Positions 21,887 to 32,856 are shown, counted from the first letter of the stretch. The stretch: 64,000 nucleotides of DNA from an uncultured Paracoccaceae bacterium (GCA_905182165.1 CAJJAK010000009.1:1-64000), one strand, 5' to 3'. Numbers and translations are program-made. The notes: generated by a model not told the origin, from the letters alone.

Positions 21887-23954
21887 ATGACAAAATATTT
21901 ACAAAAATTTAGTTTAAAAGTTGATGAAAAGCAGTTAATTTTTTAATAAATGACATTCTGCCGGGGCTAAAAATTACAGAAGAAACATTTTGGAAATGTT
22001 TTAGTGAAACGGTTCAAGTACTTGGTCCAAAAAATCAAGAAATACTCAGGGTTCGTAAATATATGCAGAGCCAGATAGATTCTTGGCATATCAAAAATAA
22101 AAACGTACCTTATAATTTGCAAGCATTTAAGGAGTTCTTAACGGAAATTAATTATATTGTTCCTGAGGGTGATAAGTTTAAAGTAGATACTGAAAATGTG
22201 GATCCTGAAATCGCTATAATCGCGGGGCCTCAGTTAGTGGTTCCAATTACCAATGCGAGGTATGCTCTTAACGCGGTAAATGCAAGGTGGGGTTCTCTTT
22301 ATGACGCTCTATATGGGACTGACATGATAGATGGAGAAATCCATGGCACAGGTTATTCCAAAGAACGAGGTGCGAAAGTTGTAACTTTGTCAAAAGAATA
22401 TCTAGATAAAATTTTTGGCCTAAAAGGTTTGAAATGGCAAGATATTACAAACATTGATTCCGTAAGAAAATTTTTAATAAATTCCAAACAATATCTTGGA
22501 AAGATTAATACCGGTATATTACTCGAAAACAACAATTTACTTGTTAAAATTAAAGTAAATAAAAATGATACCATTGGAGTTGATGATCCAGCTGGAATTT
22601 GTGATATTTTATTTGAATCAGCTATTTCTGTAATAATGGATTGTGAAGATAGCGTAGCAACTGTTGATGTCGATGATAAAATTTTAGCCTATAAAAATTG
22701 GTTGGGCTTGATGAAGGGCAACCTGAGTGAAACTGTTCGAAAAGATGGTAATGAATTTATACGTTCAATTAATGATGATGAATTATATGAAGCTCCATCA
22801 GGAGATAAACATAAGATAAAAAATCGCTCTTTAATGATGGTTCGAAATGTAGGGCATTTGATGACTACTTCAGCTATCCTAAATGCTGAAAATCAGGAAA
22901 TTGGAGAGGGCTTGATGGATGCATATTTCACTATTTTATGCGCTCTTCATGACGAGAATTCGCAAAAAAGAAATTCTAAATTTGGATCTATTTATATAGT
23001 AAAACCAAAAATGCATGGGCCAGAGGAAGTAAAGTTTGCTGATGAGATTTTTTCTTCGGTTGAGGATGCTTTGAGTATAACAAGAAATACTGTAAAAATC
23101 GGAATTATGGACGAAGAACGTCGAACGAGCCTGAACCTAAAAGAATGCATTCGGGCGGCAAGATCTAGAGTAGCATTTATCAACACTGGCTTTCTTGATA
23201 GAACAGGTGATGAAATTCACTCATCAATGGAAATGGGGCCATTTCTACCTAAATCACAAATAAAATCAGAACCTTGGATTGCTGCTTACGAAGATCAAAA
23301 CGTTGACGTTGGATTAGCCTGTGGCTTGCAGGGAAAAGCTCAAATTGGGAAGGGAATGTGGGCAGTTCCTGATAACATGGCCGATATGATGGATCAAAAA
23401 ATATCTCATCCTGATTCTGGAGCGAATTGCGCTTGGGTTCCTTCTCCAACTGCTGCATCACTTCATGCTTTACATTATCACAAAATCAATGTTGCTCACC
23501 GACAAACTGAACTTGCTATTCAAGGCATAAGAAACTCTACTGACGAACTACTAAGAACACCTATTTTTGATAGAAATAATTGGTCTGAAGAAGAGATAAT
23601 TAGTGAAATTGAAAATAATGCTCAGGGTATTTTAGGCTATGTCGTTAGATGGGTAAACGATGGAATAGGGTGCTCAAAAGTTCCTGATATAAATAATATT
23701 GGTTTAATGGAGGATAGAGCAACATGTCTCTTCTCAACATATAGCTAATTGGATCCATCATGGAATTTGTACAAGAACAAGTTCAAACTATTATGAAAAA
23801 AATGGCTAAAATTGTTGATGAGCAAAATAGTGAGGATGCAAGTTATGAACCTATGGGACCTTCATTCAACGGATTAGCTTTTAGCGCTGCATGCGAACTC
23901 GTTTTTGAAGGACGGACTCAACCGTCGGGTTATACAGAGCCAATTTTACATTAA
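21887..23954 (+). CDS. glcB: Malate synthase G (frameshifted at both ends)
   Basis: About 690 residues. It condenses glyoxylate with acetyl-CoA to malate. The ATG at 21887 opens [19 protein letters not shown]; after a break near 21945 in a T-run the frame reads [15 protein letters not shown] into [12 protein letters not shown]. Core motifs: [31 protein letters not shown] split across the N-terminal half, [51 protein letters not shown] and [12 protein letters not shown] third break near 23770 precedes [15 protein letters not shown] residues and [21 protein letters not shown]. It is followed 55 bp later by an HpcH/HpaI aldolase. No isocitrate lyase lies in the window. Confidence 0.93.
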
Positions 23955-24009
23955 AATAGAATAAAACAAAAAATGAACACACTTAATTTATAAAAAAAAG
24001 GATTTTTAT

Positions 24010-24807
24010 ATGGCAGCTCCAAAAAATAGCTTCAAAGAAGCCCTAAAAAACCATCAATTACAGATAGGTTTTTGGCAAAGTTTATCTTCAGTAACAACTG
24101 CAGAAATTTCGGCTCAAGTTGGCTTTGATTGGTTATTGATTGATGGGGAGCATGCACCAAATAGTGTTGAAAATATTGCTAATTTATTAAGAGTTATCGA
24201 TGCGTCTGATAGTAATGCTGTTGTACGAGTGGTTGCAGGCATTACTCATGATATTAAACAAATTTTAGATGTTGGTGCTCAAACAATTCTAGTTCCTATG
24301 GTTGAGACTGCTCATCAAGCACAAGAAATGGTTCGTGCTGTACATTATCCACCATCCGGAGTTAGAGGTGCAGCATCAATAACGAGAGCAGCAAAATATG
24401 GTAACATATCAAATTATGCGGCAAGTGCTAACGACGAGATATGCCTTCTTGTTCAGGCTGAAAGCCAAACAGCCTTAGACAATTTAGAGTCTATTTGTGC
24501 TGTCGAGGGTGTAGATGGAGTATTTATTGGCCCTTTTGATTTAGCAGCAAGCATGGGTTTTATAAATGATCCTAATAATGAACTTGTGCAACAAGCTATA
24601 GAACAAGCAATAGTTAAAATCATTTCATGTGGAAAAGCTGCTGGTATATTAATGACGGACGAAGTGAGAGCAAAAAAATACATTGAGATGGGTGCATTGT
24701 TTGTTGCCGTAGGTACGGATGTTAGTACTTTTTTAAATGGTACAAAATCATTACTTTCTAATTACAAAAATTTAGAAAAGTTTGAAAAAACTCAATCTAT
24801 ATATTAA
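24010..24807 (+). CDS. HpcH/HpaI family pyruvate aldolase
   Basis: An intact 265-residue protein. It is a metal-dependent class II aldolase of the HpaI fold that makes or cleaves 4-hydroxy-2-oxo acids with pyruvate. Motifs: QIGFWQSLSS, GFDWLLIDGEHAPNS, ILVPMVETAHQAQEMV, VHYPPSGVRGAA, and GPFDLAASMGF with the metal ligands Glu and Asp. The ribosome binding site is AAAAAGGATTTTT before ATG 24010. The actual aldehyde partner is unknown. Its last 4 bp overlap the convergent nitroreductase gene. Confidence 0.88.
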   Translation: MAAPKNSFKEALKNHQLQIGFWQSLSSVTTAEISAQVGFDWLLIDGEHAPNSVENIANLLRVIDASDSNAVVRVVAGITHDIKQILDVGAQTILVPMVETAHQAQEMVRAVHYPPSGVRGAASITRAAKYGNISNYAASANDEICLLVQAESQTALDNLESICAVEGVDGVFIGPFDLAASMGFINDPNNELVQQAIEQAIVKIISCGKAAGILMTDEVRAKKYIEMGALFVAVGTDVSTFLNGTKSLLSNYKNLEKFEKTQSIY

Positions 24808-25486
24808 ATTTTCTCATCAACCCATTGAACTATTTGATTTATATTGGATCTGGATGTCCTAAAATTATTTATGGGATGTTTGCTATTTTCGTAACCAAAT
24901 GAAATCGCACAAACAATACTCTTTTCCACTGGTATTTTCAAAGTACTTCTAACTATATCGGATAAGGATGCTATAGCCGCTTGTGGAATTGTATTTATAT
25001 TTAGTGCAGTAGCTGCTAGAGTAAATGCGGTTACATACGCACCACAATCAATAGCTCCGTATGTACCTAAGGATTTTTCACTTGTTATGATAGCAACGTG
25101 TGGCGCCCCAAAAAATTTAAAGTTTTCATGCATTTGCATTATTGCTTTGCTCGGCTCTCCTTTTTGAATACCAACTGAATTGTAAAGTTGTAATCCACAC
25201 TCTTTTCTTCTCTCCCGGTAAATTCCGTTATATTCAAGGGGAAATGCGATGTCAGGACTTTCGATACCTTTAGATGCCGCTGCTAATAGATTGTTTGACA
25301 GCTCTTTTAGAGCTTCACCGCTGCAAACTGTGACTGTCCAAGGCTGAGCGTTACACCAAGAAGGTATTTTTTGAGCTATGTTCAATATGTCTTCGATTGT
25401 TTCTTGTTTTACCGTTTTGCAAGAAAAGACCGGCAAGTATACTATCGACGTTTCAGAATGCTATTCAATACTTTTATGTCAGTCAT
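24804..25486 (-). CDS. Nitroreductase family FMN oxidoreductase (frameshifted near start)
   Basis: About 226 residues. The typical N-terminus is recovered from ATG 25484-25486: TDIKVLNSILKRRS; a break near 25440 is followed by KTVKQETIEDILNIAQKIPSWCNAQPWTV, the FMN-binding start of the family. Later landmarks are GAPHVAIITSEKSLG, AIDCGAYVTAFTLAATAL and VCAISFGYENSKHPINNFRTSR, the last being typical of nitroreductases. It reduces nitro or enone substrates with NAD(P)H; the natural substrate is not predictable. A TTG further inside would give a shorter product that lacks the conserved arginines. Confidence 0.82.
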
Positions 25487-25529
25487 ATTATTTTCAATCT
25501 CTTTTAAGTTATGGTTCATACTTTGTTTG

Positions 25530-26433
25530 TCAAAAGTTCATTAATTCTTTAACTATTTTGGTAACTATTGGGCGAGCATCTTTATTGTTCATACCTGGTT
25601 TTAATCGATTATCGTATAATATTTTTAGTAAATTTTCATCATGTGTTGTTAAGAAGGCGAATTCTTCATCATCGTTAAAAATTGATGGTCTAGCGATTTT
25701 ACTATCATTTGACAAACCTAACGATTGAGCCATTTCTTCGTGAATGCAAGATTTTCGCATAAGTCGTGAATGTTCAGATTTAATTAAAATTATTGCAGCG
25801 GTATACTCATAAGCGTTGGAAGGCTTTGACAAGGCGAAGGCTGAACAAAACGTCGTTCTTGGGCTTGAAGTGATAGCTTTTATCATTGCGGGTGATGCTG
25901 TGGTATTAATTCTTTCAATTTTTCACCAAAGTTTCTTTGTTCATCTAAATCAAGAAATAATATGATAAAATTAATTCATATATAATTATAAATAATATAG
26001 ATAGTCCAGTTAAACTTGATAGCCGTATTTGAAAGTTAGCGATATTTTTTTATCAATTTTGATCTTTCTGATGTTAGGTTCAGCAACCTCATTAATTTTA
26101 ATTGCAGTTTGTAATCTTGGTTCAGTTAACTTATCTAAATAATATTCATCAATAACTTTTATAATATATTCATCATAAAGTGCTATTTTTTCGAAGTTTT
26201 CGATTAAATTTTTTGAAGTATAAGGGCTGTCTGCTTCACCCAGATCTGTTCTAAGTAACCCTCTGGATTTTAATCGTCTAGAAGTTCTATAGTAATATTT
26301 TTTGAGTTGAATACTTTCAATTGACCGAGACACTGCAGTATTATTGAGTCCATGAGTATTCATGCTTAAATTGGAGCATGAGACAACAAGAATTGTAATT
26401 GTAATTAAAATAAACTTAAAAAATATTACTCAA
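25530..26433 (-). CDS. DUF2927 domain lipoprotein (frameshifted)
   Basis: About 295 residues after joining frames. The C-terminal piece has HEEMAQSLGLSNDSKIARPSI and FNDDEEFAFLTTHDENLLKIL, diagnostic of DUF2927, a family common in Rhodobacterales. The N-terminal piece (26363-26010) has RRLKSRGLLRTDLGEADSPYT and NLIENFEKIALYDEY, also typical. Between them the frame shifts twice (26010-25886), with DLDEQRNFGEKLKELIPQ readable. Upstream, one missing T in a run of six gives a TTG-started signal peptide NIFFKFILITITILVVSCSN with lipobox VVSC. Predicted to be an envelope lipoprotein; its function is unknown, though the HExx and zinc-protease-like look of HEEMAQ is noteworthy (inference). Confidence 0.72.
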
Positions 26434-26459
26434 TTTTAAATTCTTTCTAATTCAAATAA

Positions 26460-27265
26460 TTATTTATTTTTCCGATCTCGGTTTAATCTACGTTGATATC
26501 TAGTCTGAATGAATTCAACTAAAAATAATACTACTATCGAGAAATAAAACGTGGATTTTGACATAGGAATCAATGGGTAGCCAAATATTTTAATCTGTAA
26601 GCTTTCATTGTGCATCGCGTGCGATGCTGCAGTTCCACTTTCACCCAGTAAAACTACTCCTACAATCAAGAGAATGAACAAACCTAATACTTCATACATT
26701 CGATTACGTTCTAAAAACTCAGTGACTTTGTCTGCTAGGACAACCATGGCAATTCCTGAAGTTAAAATGGCAATTATTAATAGTATCAAAACGTCGGTAA
26801 TTGCTATTGCTGAAAGTATTGAATCAAAGCTAAATATTAGATTCATAAAAACTATTAATAAAATTACTAAATTTTAAGATTATACAATTGATCACTGGAT
26901 GCATCCAAGTGTTCATTTGATAGGAGGTGATTGATTTCTTTCACTGCTGTATAAATTATGAAAATTCCGCCAAACAAAAAAACTACAGAAGCAAAGTTAA
27001 TTCCACCTTCAATCCACCCTTGAAATTCAAATATATAGAATGGTTTTTTGAGTTTTTCAATTAAATGTATCATAATAAAAAGCAAAACAACTCTTAATAA
27101 AACTGCAATTATTATACCCCAAAAACGTACTTTTTTTTGAGACTCTTTTGGAGCTCTTTGGCTTTCAATAGAAATATATAAGAGATTATCAAAGCCTAAT
27201 ACTGCTTGTAAAAAAATTAAAACCAAAAGGCTTCCAATATTTTCTATCGTAAATAATTCCAACAT
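26460..27265 (-). CDS. TerC family integral membrane protein (frameshifted)
   Basis: About 268 residues with seven to eight membrane segments. Motifs of the family: LQAVLGFDNLLYISIES in the first half and, after a break near 26870, VFMNLIFSFDSILSAIAITD in the second, the two D-bearing helices thought to bind metal ions. A long loop and LGESGTAASHAMHNESL follow, then LVEFIQTRYQRRLNRDRKNK. TerC/YceF-like proteins take part in manganese export or metalation of exoenzymes. The break lies in an AATTTT/AAAATT stretch and is probably an indel. Confidence 0.82.
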
Positions 27266-27301
27266 TTTATCCTAATTCATTCATTCATTCATTACATTTA
27301 A

Positions 27302-28165
27302 TCAATTTCTTTTAGATATCCTTTTTGAAGGATTTCTTGCATCAGGCAAGGATTTTTTTTTGCGGCGAATAGTTTGTTTAATTTGCGTAGATGGTTCTTT
27401 TTGATCAGTCTGTAGGTTAAATAGACTCCCAAGTTGTGATTTTAGCACACTTAATTTTATTTCCTCAACTTCGTTAGCTTTTAATTCTTCAAGTCGGAAT
27501 GGGCCATAGCTTATTCGAATTAGTCGACTTACTTTGAAACCTAATTCATTCATTGCACGCCGTATTTCTCGATTTTTACCTTCTTTTATACTTATCGTTA
27601 ACCAGGCGTTTGAACCTTGCTGACGATCAATGGTGATGGCCATTGGTCTAAATTTTTCACCATCAACAGTTATCCCATTCTTAAGTTTATCTAATATTTC
27701 TGGTGTTGGTAAACCATTTATTCTTACTCTGTATTTTCTTGTCCATCCTGTTGAAGGTAGTTCAAGCTTTCTTTTTAATTCGCCATCATTTGTTAAAAGT
27801 AATAATCCTTCAGAGTTCAAATCTAATCTTCCAACACTCATCACTCTTGGAAGATTACTAGGTAAATTGTCAAAAACAACTTTTCGACCTTTTTCGTCTT
27901 TCTCAGATGTGACAAGGCCTATGGGTTTATTGTACTTCCATAATCGGGTCGTCTCTGCGGAAGGTAAGGGTATTTTATCAACCACTATCTTATCTGAAGA
28001 AATAATGTTTAATGCTGGTGTTGATATAACCATGCCATTTACAGTTACACGCCCATCCAAAATCATTTTTTCTGCACCTCTTCGAGATGCAAGACCAGCC
28101 CTTGCTATTACCTTGGCTATGCGGTCGCCTGTTTTTTTTATTTCATCCATACCCTTCGTCAACAT
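27302..28165 (-). CDS. rluB: Pseudouridine synthase, RsuA/RluB/E/F family
   Basis: An intact 287-residue protein. An N-terminal S4 RNA-binding domain (IAKVIARAGLASRRGAEKMI) is followed by the catalytic domain with VGRLDLNSEGLLLLTND, whose Asp is the nucleophile, then EGKNREIRRAMNELGF and LIRISYGPF. The C-terminal tail is basic and ends KKKSLPDARNPSKRISKRN. It most likely modifies 23S rRNA (RluB-like) by overall layout, though RsuA or RluE specificity cannot be excluded. It is divergent from tadA across only 46 bp. An alternative ATG lies five codons inside. Confidence 0.88.
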   Translation of the reverse strand: MLTKGMDEIKKTGDRIAKVIARAGLASRRGAEKMILDGRVTVNGMVISTPALNIISSDKIVVDKIPLPSAETTRLWKYNKPIGLVTSEKDEKGRKVVFDNLPSNLPRVMSVGRLDLNSEGLLLLTNDGELKRKLELPSTGWTRKYRVRINGLPTPEILDKLKNGITVDGEKFRPMAITIDRQQGSNAWLTISIKEGKNREIRRAMNELGFKVSRLIRISYGPFRLEELKANEVEEIKLSVLKSQLGSLFNLQTDQKEPSTQIKQTIRRKKKSLPDARNPSKRISKRN

Positions 28166-28211
28166 GGTTAGGCGTTGTTGTCAAATCCAAAAGGTATTAA
28201 ATAACATAATT

Positions 28212-28663
28212 ATGATATTTAATACCTTTATGGATATTGCGATAGAAGAAGCAAAAAAAGCTGGTGCAAGAGGTGAAGTCCCGATTGGGGCAGTTGTAAT
28301 TGATGATTGTGGTAAAATTATATCAAGAGATGGTAACCGAACGATTGAATTGAACGATCCAACTGCACATGCAGAGATTTTAGTTATACGAAAAGCATGT
28401 TCAATACTGAAGAATCAACGTATTAGAAGGTTCAAAAATGTATGTGACCCTTGAACCTTGTAGTCTGTGCAGCAGCAATTTCTAATGCGAGAATTGCTAA
28501 ATTATATTTCGGTCCAGAAGATAAAAAATCAGGTGGTGTTTTGAATGGACCAAAGATATTCTCTCATAAGCAATGCCATCATAAGCCTGAAGTGTTTGAT
28601 GAAATTGGTAGTTCAGATAGCAGAGAGATTTTAAAAGAATTTTTTAAATCAAAAAGATCTTAA
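28212..28663 (+). CDS. tadA: tRNA adenosine(34) deaminase (frameshifted)
   Basis: About 150 residues. It deaminates wobble A34 to inosine in tRNA-Arg(ACG). Zinc and catalytic motifs are present: PTAHAEILVIRKA (HAE) and, in the next frame after a break near 28440 in an A-run, YVTLEPCSLCAAAI (PCxxC). It then reads RIAKLYFGPEDKKSGGV, corresponding to the substrate-specific C-terminal part. The second motif is usually PCAMC; PCSLC is a mild variant. ATG 28212 or 28230 could be the start; 28230 matches the usual length better at MDIAIEEAKKA. Confidence 0.88.
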
Positions 28664-28778
28664 TTATATTATTTTCAAATAAGTTTGGATTTTTTTTTAA
28701 AAAGTCACTTTCTAGAGGTTGCGAACAAGAGTAGCTGGGGTTAAACCACATCTAAATAATCTCATTTGAGGGAAGTTC

Positions 28779-29066
28779 ATGTCGATTGATAAAGATACTG
28801 CAGCTCGCGTCGCACGATTAGCGAGAATATCGGTTCCAGAACAAGAATTGACAGATTTAGCAGACCAACTTTCAAACATAATTGGCTTCATGGAGCAATT
28901 AAATGAAGTTGATGTGGAGAATGTAGATCCAATGACCTCTGTTACACCTACTTTGCTAAAACAACGTCCTGATTTGATTAATGACGGTAATCAACAGGAA
29001 AAGATACTGTCAAACGCTCCAGACTCCCGAGAGGGTTTCTTTGCCGTACCAAAGGTTGTGGAATAG
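28779..29066 (+). CDS. gatC: Asp-tRNA(Asn)/Glu-tRNA(Gln) amidotransferase subunit C
   Basis: An intact 95-residue protein. It is the small stabilising subunit that wraps around GatA and GatB. Landmarks: [43 protein letters not shown] and the end [14 protein letters not shown]. The ribosome binding site GAGGGAAG lies before ATG 28779. The gatA start follows 4 bp after its TAG, so the two form an operon. Confidence 0.96.
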   Translation: MSIDKDTAARVARLARISVPEQELTDLADQLSNIIGFMEQLNEVDVENVDPMTSVTPTLLKQRPDLINDGNQQEKILSNAPDSREGFFAVPKVVE

Positions 29067-29070
29067 TAAG

Positions 29071-30558
29071 ATGGAAAATTTTGCGAAGTTAACTATTTCT
29101 GAAGCCAGAGATAAATTAAGAAATAAAGAATTAACTAGTCTTGAAATCACTGAAAGTTGCCTGGTTTCAATTAGTCAATCGAAGAGTTTAAACGCTTTTT
29201 CGATTAGCACTCCCGACTTAGCTTTAGAGCAAGCAAAAAATGCAGATAAAAGGATAGCATTGGGAGAAGCTCCAAGTATGTGTGGTATTCCCATAGGTAT
29301 TAAAGATCTTTTTTGTACCAAAGGCGTTGCAACCCAAGCTGCTAGTGCCATTTTAAAAGGGTTCATACCGGAATACGAAAGTACGGTCACTCAAAATTTA
29401 TGGGATGATGGTGCAATAATGCTTGGTAAGTTAAATATGGATGAGTTTGCAATGGGATCATCAAATGAAACCTCGATATATGGAGCAGCGATTAATCCAT
29501 GGCGTGGAGGAAACTCAGAGGTGCCTTTAACGCCGGGAGGGTCCTCAGGTGGGTCAGCAGCGGCAGTGGCAGCAGATTTATGCCTAGCAGCCACTGGAAC
29601 CGACACTGGAGGCTCAATAAGGCAGCCTGCAGCATTTACAGGAACTGTTGGAATAAAACCAACATACGGTCGAGTGTCTCGCTGGGGTGTTGTCGCATTT
29701 GCGTCTTCTTTAGATCAGGCTGGTCCAATGACAAAATGTGTTAGGGATGCAGCAATAATGTTAGAAGCTATGTCTGGTCATGATGCTAAAGACTCAACAA
29801 GCGTTGATATCCCTGTTCCAAATTTTGAAAGTTTTTTAAACTATTCAAAGACAATTAAAGACCACAATATTAAAGTATGGACGGTATGCCTCTAGAAATA
29901 GAAAAATTGTGGGCACAAGGTGCCGAAATGCTCAAAGATTCAGGGGCTATTGTTGTTGATGTTAATCTTCCACACACTAAATATGCTCTACCTGTTTACT
30001 ATGTCCTAGCACCTGCTGAAGCGTCTTCTAATTTAGCTAGATATGATGGCGTGCGTTATGGACATAGGGCAACATTAAAAGCAGGTGATAATATTGATGA
30101 GATGTATTCCAATACCAGAGCAGAAGGCTTTGGAAAGGAAGTTCAGAGACGAATTATGATTGGAACTTATGTTTTATCATCTGGTTACTATGATGCTTAT
30201 TATAGAAAAGCACAGCGTGTGAGAACTTTAATAAAAAGAGATTTTGATGAAGTGTTTGCAAATGGTGTGGATGCTATTTTAACGCCTACGACCCCCTCTG
30301 CAGCCTTTCCAATTGGCGAAATGAATGACAAAAATCCAATTGAAATGTATTTAAATGATATTTTTACTGTGACAGTTAATCTTGCTGGATTGCCGGGTAT
30401 TTCAGTTCCTACTGGATTAGATAAAAAAGGACTTACCACTTGGATTGCAACTTATTGGCAGGCCTTGGGAAGAGGCAGAGTTATTAAATACAGCTTTTGT
30501 CTTGGAAAATGCATTGCAATTTTCTGAAAAACCTCAAAACTGGTGGTCAAATAGTTAA
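29071..30558 (+). CDS. gatA: Asp-tRNA(Asn)/Glu-tRNA(Gln) amidotransferase subunit A (frameshifted)
   Basis: About 495 residues in three frame pieces. This amidase-signature glutaminase supplies ammonia to GatB. The catalytic triad motifs are [15 protein letters not shown] (Lys), [15 protein letters not shown] (Ser) and [13 protein letters not shown] (Ser). A break near 29885 leads into [36 protein letters not shown] and [13 protein letters not shown] break near 30435 is followed by [19 protein letters not shown] and [15 protein letters not shown] with a stop at 30556-30558. The longer end is certain because LPLGLQLIG is the family's usual C-terminal motif. Confidence 0.95.
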
Positions 30559-30583
30559 AAAATTAAATCAACTGATCGATAAT

Positions 30584-31255
30584 TTGAAAATTATATCAAA
30601 ACCCTCTCCTAATTTTGGCATCCGCAGAGATAAAGCGTACCCATCTATTATTGTTTTACATTATACTGCAATGGATAGTGCGGACGACGCTCTAGAGCGT
30701 CTATGTGATCCAGAGACAGAAGTTTCCAGTCATTACTTAATAGATGAAAAGGGGCAAATTTTCTTCTTGGTTGATGAAGAGAATAGAGCTTGGCATGCTG
30801 GAGAAGGTAGCTGGGGTGATTGTGAAGATATTAACTCTTCATCTATTGGGATAGAGCTTTCTAATTCTGGTGAAGCTCCTTTTTCCTTTCTATTGATGCA
30901 AATTTGGTATTTTTGATTAATAAAATCACTAATAGGTGGAATATAAAACCAAATAATATCATTGGTCATTCTGATTTGGCTCCAGGCCGTAAAAAAGATC
31001 CTGGCAGACATTTCGATTGGGCTTGGTTAGAATTTCTTGAATTGGCTTCTAAATCAGTGTAAAATTAATTTTGATTATGATTTTTGGAAGAATTTAGAGA
31101 AAATAGGATATATGCTTCCAGTCTTAGCAAGTCAAAAACTTGATGTAATTGAGGCATTCAGAGCTCGTCATTGTCAAAATAATTATGGTCCACTCAATGA
31201 AAAAGATATTTTTATGGCCAGTGGTGTCGTGAAACGCTTGAAAAATTCTATTTGA
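30584..31255 (+). CDS. AmpD-like N-acetylmuramoyl-L-alanine amidase (frameshifted)
   Basis: About 225 residues. The Amidase_2 fold is shown by SIIVLHYTAMDSADDAL, SSHYLIDEKGQIFFLVDEENRAWHAG split across the centre, SSIGIELSN and, after a break near 30885, NNIIGHSDLAPGRKKDPG with the last zinc ligand His. After a second break near 31060 the protein continues with FWKNLEKIGYMLP, DVIEAFRARH and GPLNEKDIFMASGVVKRL, the C-terminal extension seen in alphaproteobacterial members. It cleaves the amide between MurNAc and L-Ala in cell-wall fragments. The start is uncertain; TTG 30584 (KIISKPSPNFGIR) gives the usual N-terminus. It follows gatA by about 25 bp. Confidence 0.85.
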
Positions 31256-31273
31256 GTCAATATCTACGCCATG

Positions 31274-31635
31274 TGCGGATAGCTGGATGGTCGCGTCTAT
31301 TTTTTAGTCGAGGAAAGTCCGGACTCCACGAAGAATGGTGCCGGATAACGTCCGGCCAAGGTAACTTGAGGGAAAGCGCCACAGAAAATAAACGTCCTGT
31401 GATCAGGTCACGGTGAAAAGGTGAGGTAAGAGCTCACCGCAGATTTGGTAACAAGTCTGGCAAGGCAAGCCCCACCTGGAGCAATGCCAAATAGGAACCA
31501 TGCCCAACATTTGTTGGCGAAGACTTTGCTTCGAATGGTTCGGGTTGGCAGCTAGATCCTATTGGTAACGATAGGACGAGATGAATGGCCATTGCCGTGT
31601 AAACGGTACAGAATCCGGCTTACAAGCTATCCGCA
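31274..31635 (+). ncRNA. rnpB: RNase P RNA (bacterial class A)
   Basis: About 362 nt. The conserved P4 core strands are both visible: GAGGAAAGTCCGGACTCCAC near 31310 and ACAGAATCCGGCTTACA near 31610. Helix P1 pairs TGCGGATAGCT (31274-31284) with AGCTATCCGCA (31625-31635). Other universal pieces, such as GAGGGAAAGCGCCACAGAAA, GGCAAGCCCCACC and AGATGAATGGCC, are in order. It is the catalytic RNA that matures tRNA 5' ends. It starts 19 bp after the amidase stop. Confidence 0.98.
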
Positions 31636-31692
31636 CACTTACTAAAAATACTTCACCCATGTATTATTTATTGAAATAAAAAGGGTTTAGTG

Positions 31693-31720
31693 TTGACACC
31701 ACAACAGCCAAGTGTAAAAC
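31693..31720 (+). promoter_or_regulatory. Possible sigma-70 promoter for rpmG
   Basis: TTGACA (31693-31698), a 16-bp spacer and TAAAAC (31715-31720, 4 of 6 to TATAAT), about 45 bp before the rpmG start. The -35 is perfect and the -10 weak. It lies between rnpB and rpmG. Confidence 0.45.
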
Positions 31721-31765
31721 GCCTCAAAACAGGTACCTATGTGGTCTTAACATTGGAGTTTAATA

Positions 31766-31933
31766 ATGGCTAAACCAACTACTATAAAAATTCGTCTTAA
31801 TTCGACTGCTGATACTGGCCATTTTTATGTTACAAAGAAAAATGCTCGGACTATGACAGATAAGATGGTATTAAAAAAATATGACCCTGTTGCTAGAAAA
31901 CATGTGGAATATAAAGAAGGTAAAATTAAATAA
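31766..31933 (+). CDS. rpmG: 50S ribosomal protein L33
   Basis: An intact 55-residue protein, [20 protein letters not shown], then [20 protein letters not shown] and [14 protein letters not shown], the standard alphaproteobacterial L33. It lacks the CxxC pairs of the zinc-binding form, so it is the C-minus paralogue. ATTGGAG before the ATG is the ribosome binding site. It stands alone between rnpB and a strong terminator. Confidence 0.97.
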   Translation: MAKPTTIKIRLNSTADTGHFYVTKKNARTMTDKMVLKKYDPVARKHVEYKEGKIK

Positions 31934-31955
31934 TTTTACCAAATAAATAAAAAAA

Positions 31956-31982
31956 AGCCGCCTTGTTTTGGCGGCTTTTTTT
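31956..31982 (+). terminator. Bidirectional terminator between rpmG and the BI-1 gene
   Basis: A perfect 7-bp stem, AGCCGCC (31956-31962) with GGCGGCT (31970-31976), and a 7-nt loop. It has a T-run to the right and an A-run to the left, so it can end transcripts from both rpmG (+) and the convergent Bax-inhibitor gene (-). Confidence 0.93.
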
Positions 31983-32010
31983 ATGATTAAATTATTATTT
32001 AAATTTTATT

Positions 32011-32733
32011 TTAATTTCTGTTTCCAAAAAGTGAAGTAAAAACATAAACATATTTAAAAAATCTAAATATAAAATTTAATGCTCCCATTATAGCTGATTT
32101 TTCTATCCATTCGTTTTGACCATTCTGCGCCATCTGAATATATGTGTTTTTGATTTTTTGAGTATCATATGCTGTTAAACCAACAAAGATTAGCACCCCA
32201 ATTACTGATATTGCATACATTAACGCTGGTGATTGCATCCAAATATTAACTATTGACGCAACAATTAATCCTATAACGCCCATTATCAAAAAACTTCCCA
32301 TCCCTGAGATGTTTCGTTTTGTTGTGTAGCCATATAAACTTAAACCTGCAAAAGCTATTGATGTAACTAGAAACGTTTGAGCGATGGAGACGCTTGTATA
32401 GATCATGAATATATATGATATGGATAAACCCATCAAAGCTGAAAATGCATAAAATATTAGTTGGGCAGTCGATGCCCTAAGCCGATTGATCATTGATCCC
32501 ATTGCAAAAACGACAACTAATGGAGCAAACATTACAACCCATCTAGACATGCCTGTAAATAATGACATTACAAGTGTTTCGTTATTTCCGACGATATATG
32601 CGACACCGCCTGTTAGAAACAAGCCAATTGACATTAAAGCGTATACTTTGTTCATGTGAGCGCGCAGGCCTACATCTATATTAGCTGAAGATATACTTGC
32701 GCTTGATTTTCGAACTGACTGTGAGTCGACCAT
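32011..32733 (-). CDS. Bax inhibitor-1/YccA family membrane protein
   Basis: An intact 240-residue protein with seven hydrophobic segments. Family landmarks are HMNKVYALMSIGLFLTGGVAYI, FAPLVVVFAMG, YAFSALMGLSISYIFMIYT, a conserved YTTKRNISGMGSFL and LTAYDTQKIK near the C-terminus with the acidic residues linked to pH-sensed calcium leak. The C-terminus ends GALNFIFRFFKYVYVF, then LFGNRN. In bacteria the role is membrane homeostasis and is poorly defined. It is a stand-alone gene. Confidence 0.92.
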   Translation of the reverse strand: MVDSQSVRKSSASISSANIDVGLRAHMNKVYALMSIGLFLTGGVAYIVGNNETLVMSLFTGMSRWVVMFAPLVVVFAMGSMINRLRASTAQLIFYAFSALMGLSISYIFMIYTSVSIAQTFLVTSIAFAGLSLYGYTTKRNISGMGSFLIMGVIGLIVASIVNIWMQSPALMYAISVIGVLIFVGLTAYDTQKIKNTYIQMAQNGQNEWIEKSAIMGALNFIFRFFKYVYVFTSLFGNRN

Positions 32734-32856
32734 TTGTTACTCCTAAATAATATTGGGGACTTTGTTTTTCTTGATCCCTACATAACTATACATATCATGC
32801 AATATTAATCAAATTTCAAGGCTTGATAGAGTAAAGAGTTAATAAATATTTGATTT

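Noticed and set aside
27630..28200. Open frame on the plus strand leading into tadA
   Set aside because: It is antisense to the intact RluB-type gene; only the part from 28212 codes for TadA.
31037..31255. A separate 72-residue gene before rnpB
   Set aside because: Its sequence is the C-terminal extension of the AmpD-like amidase in another frame.
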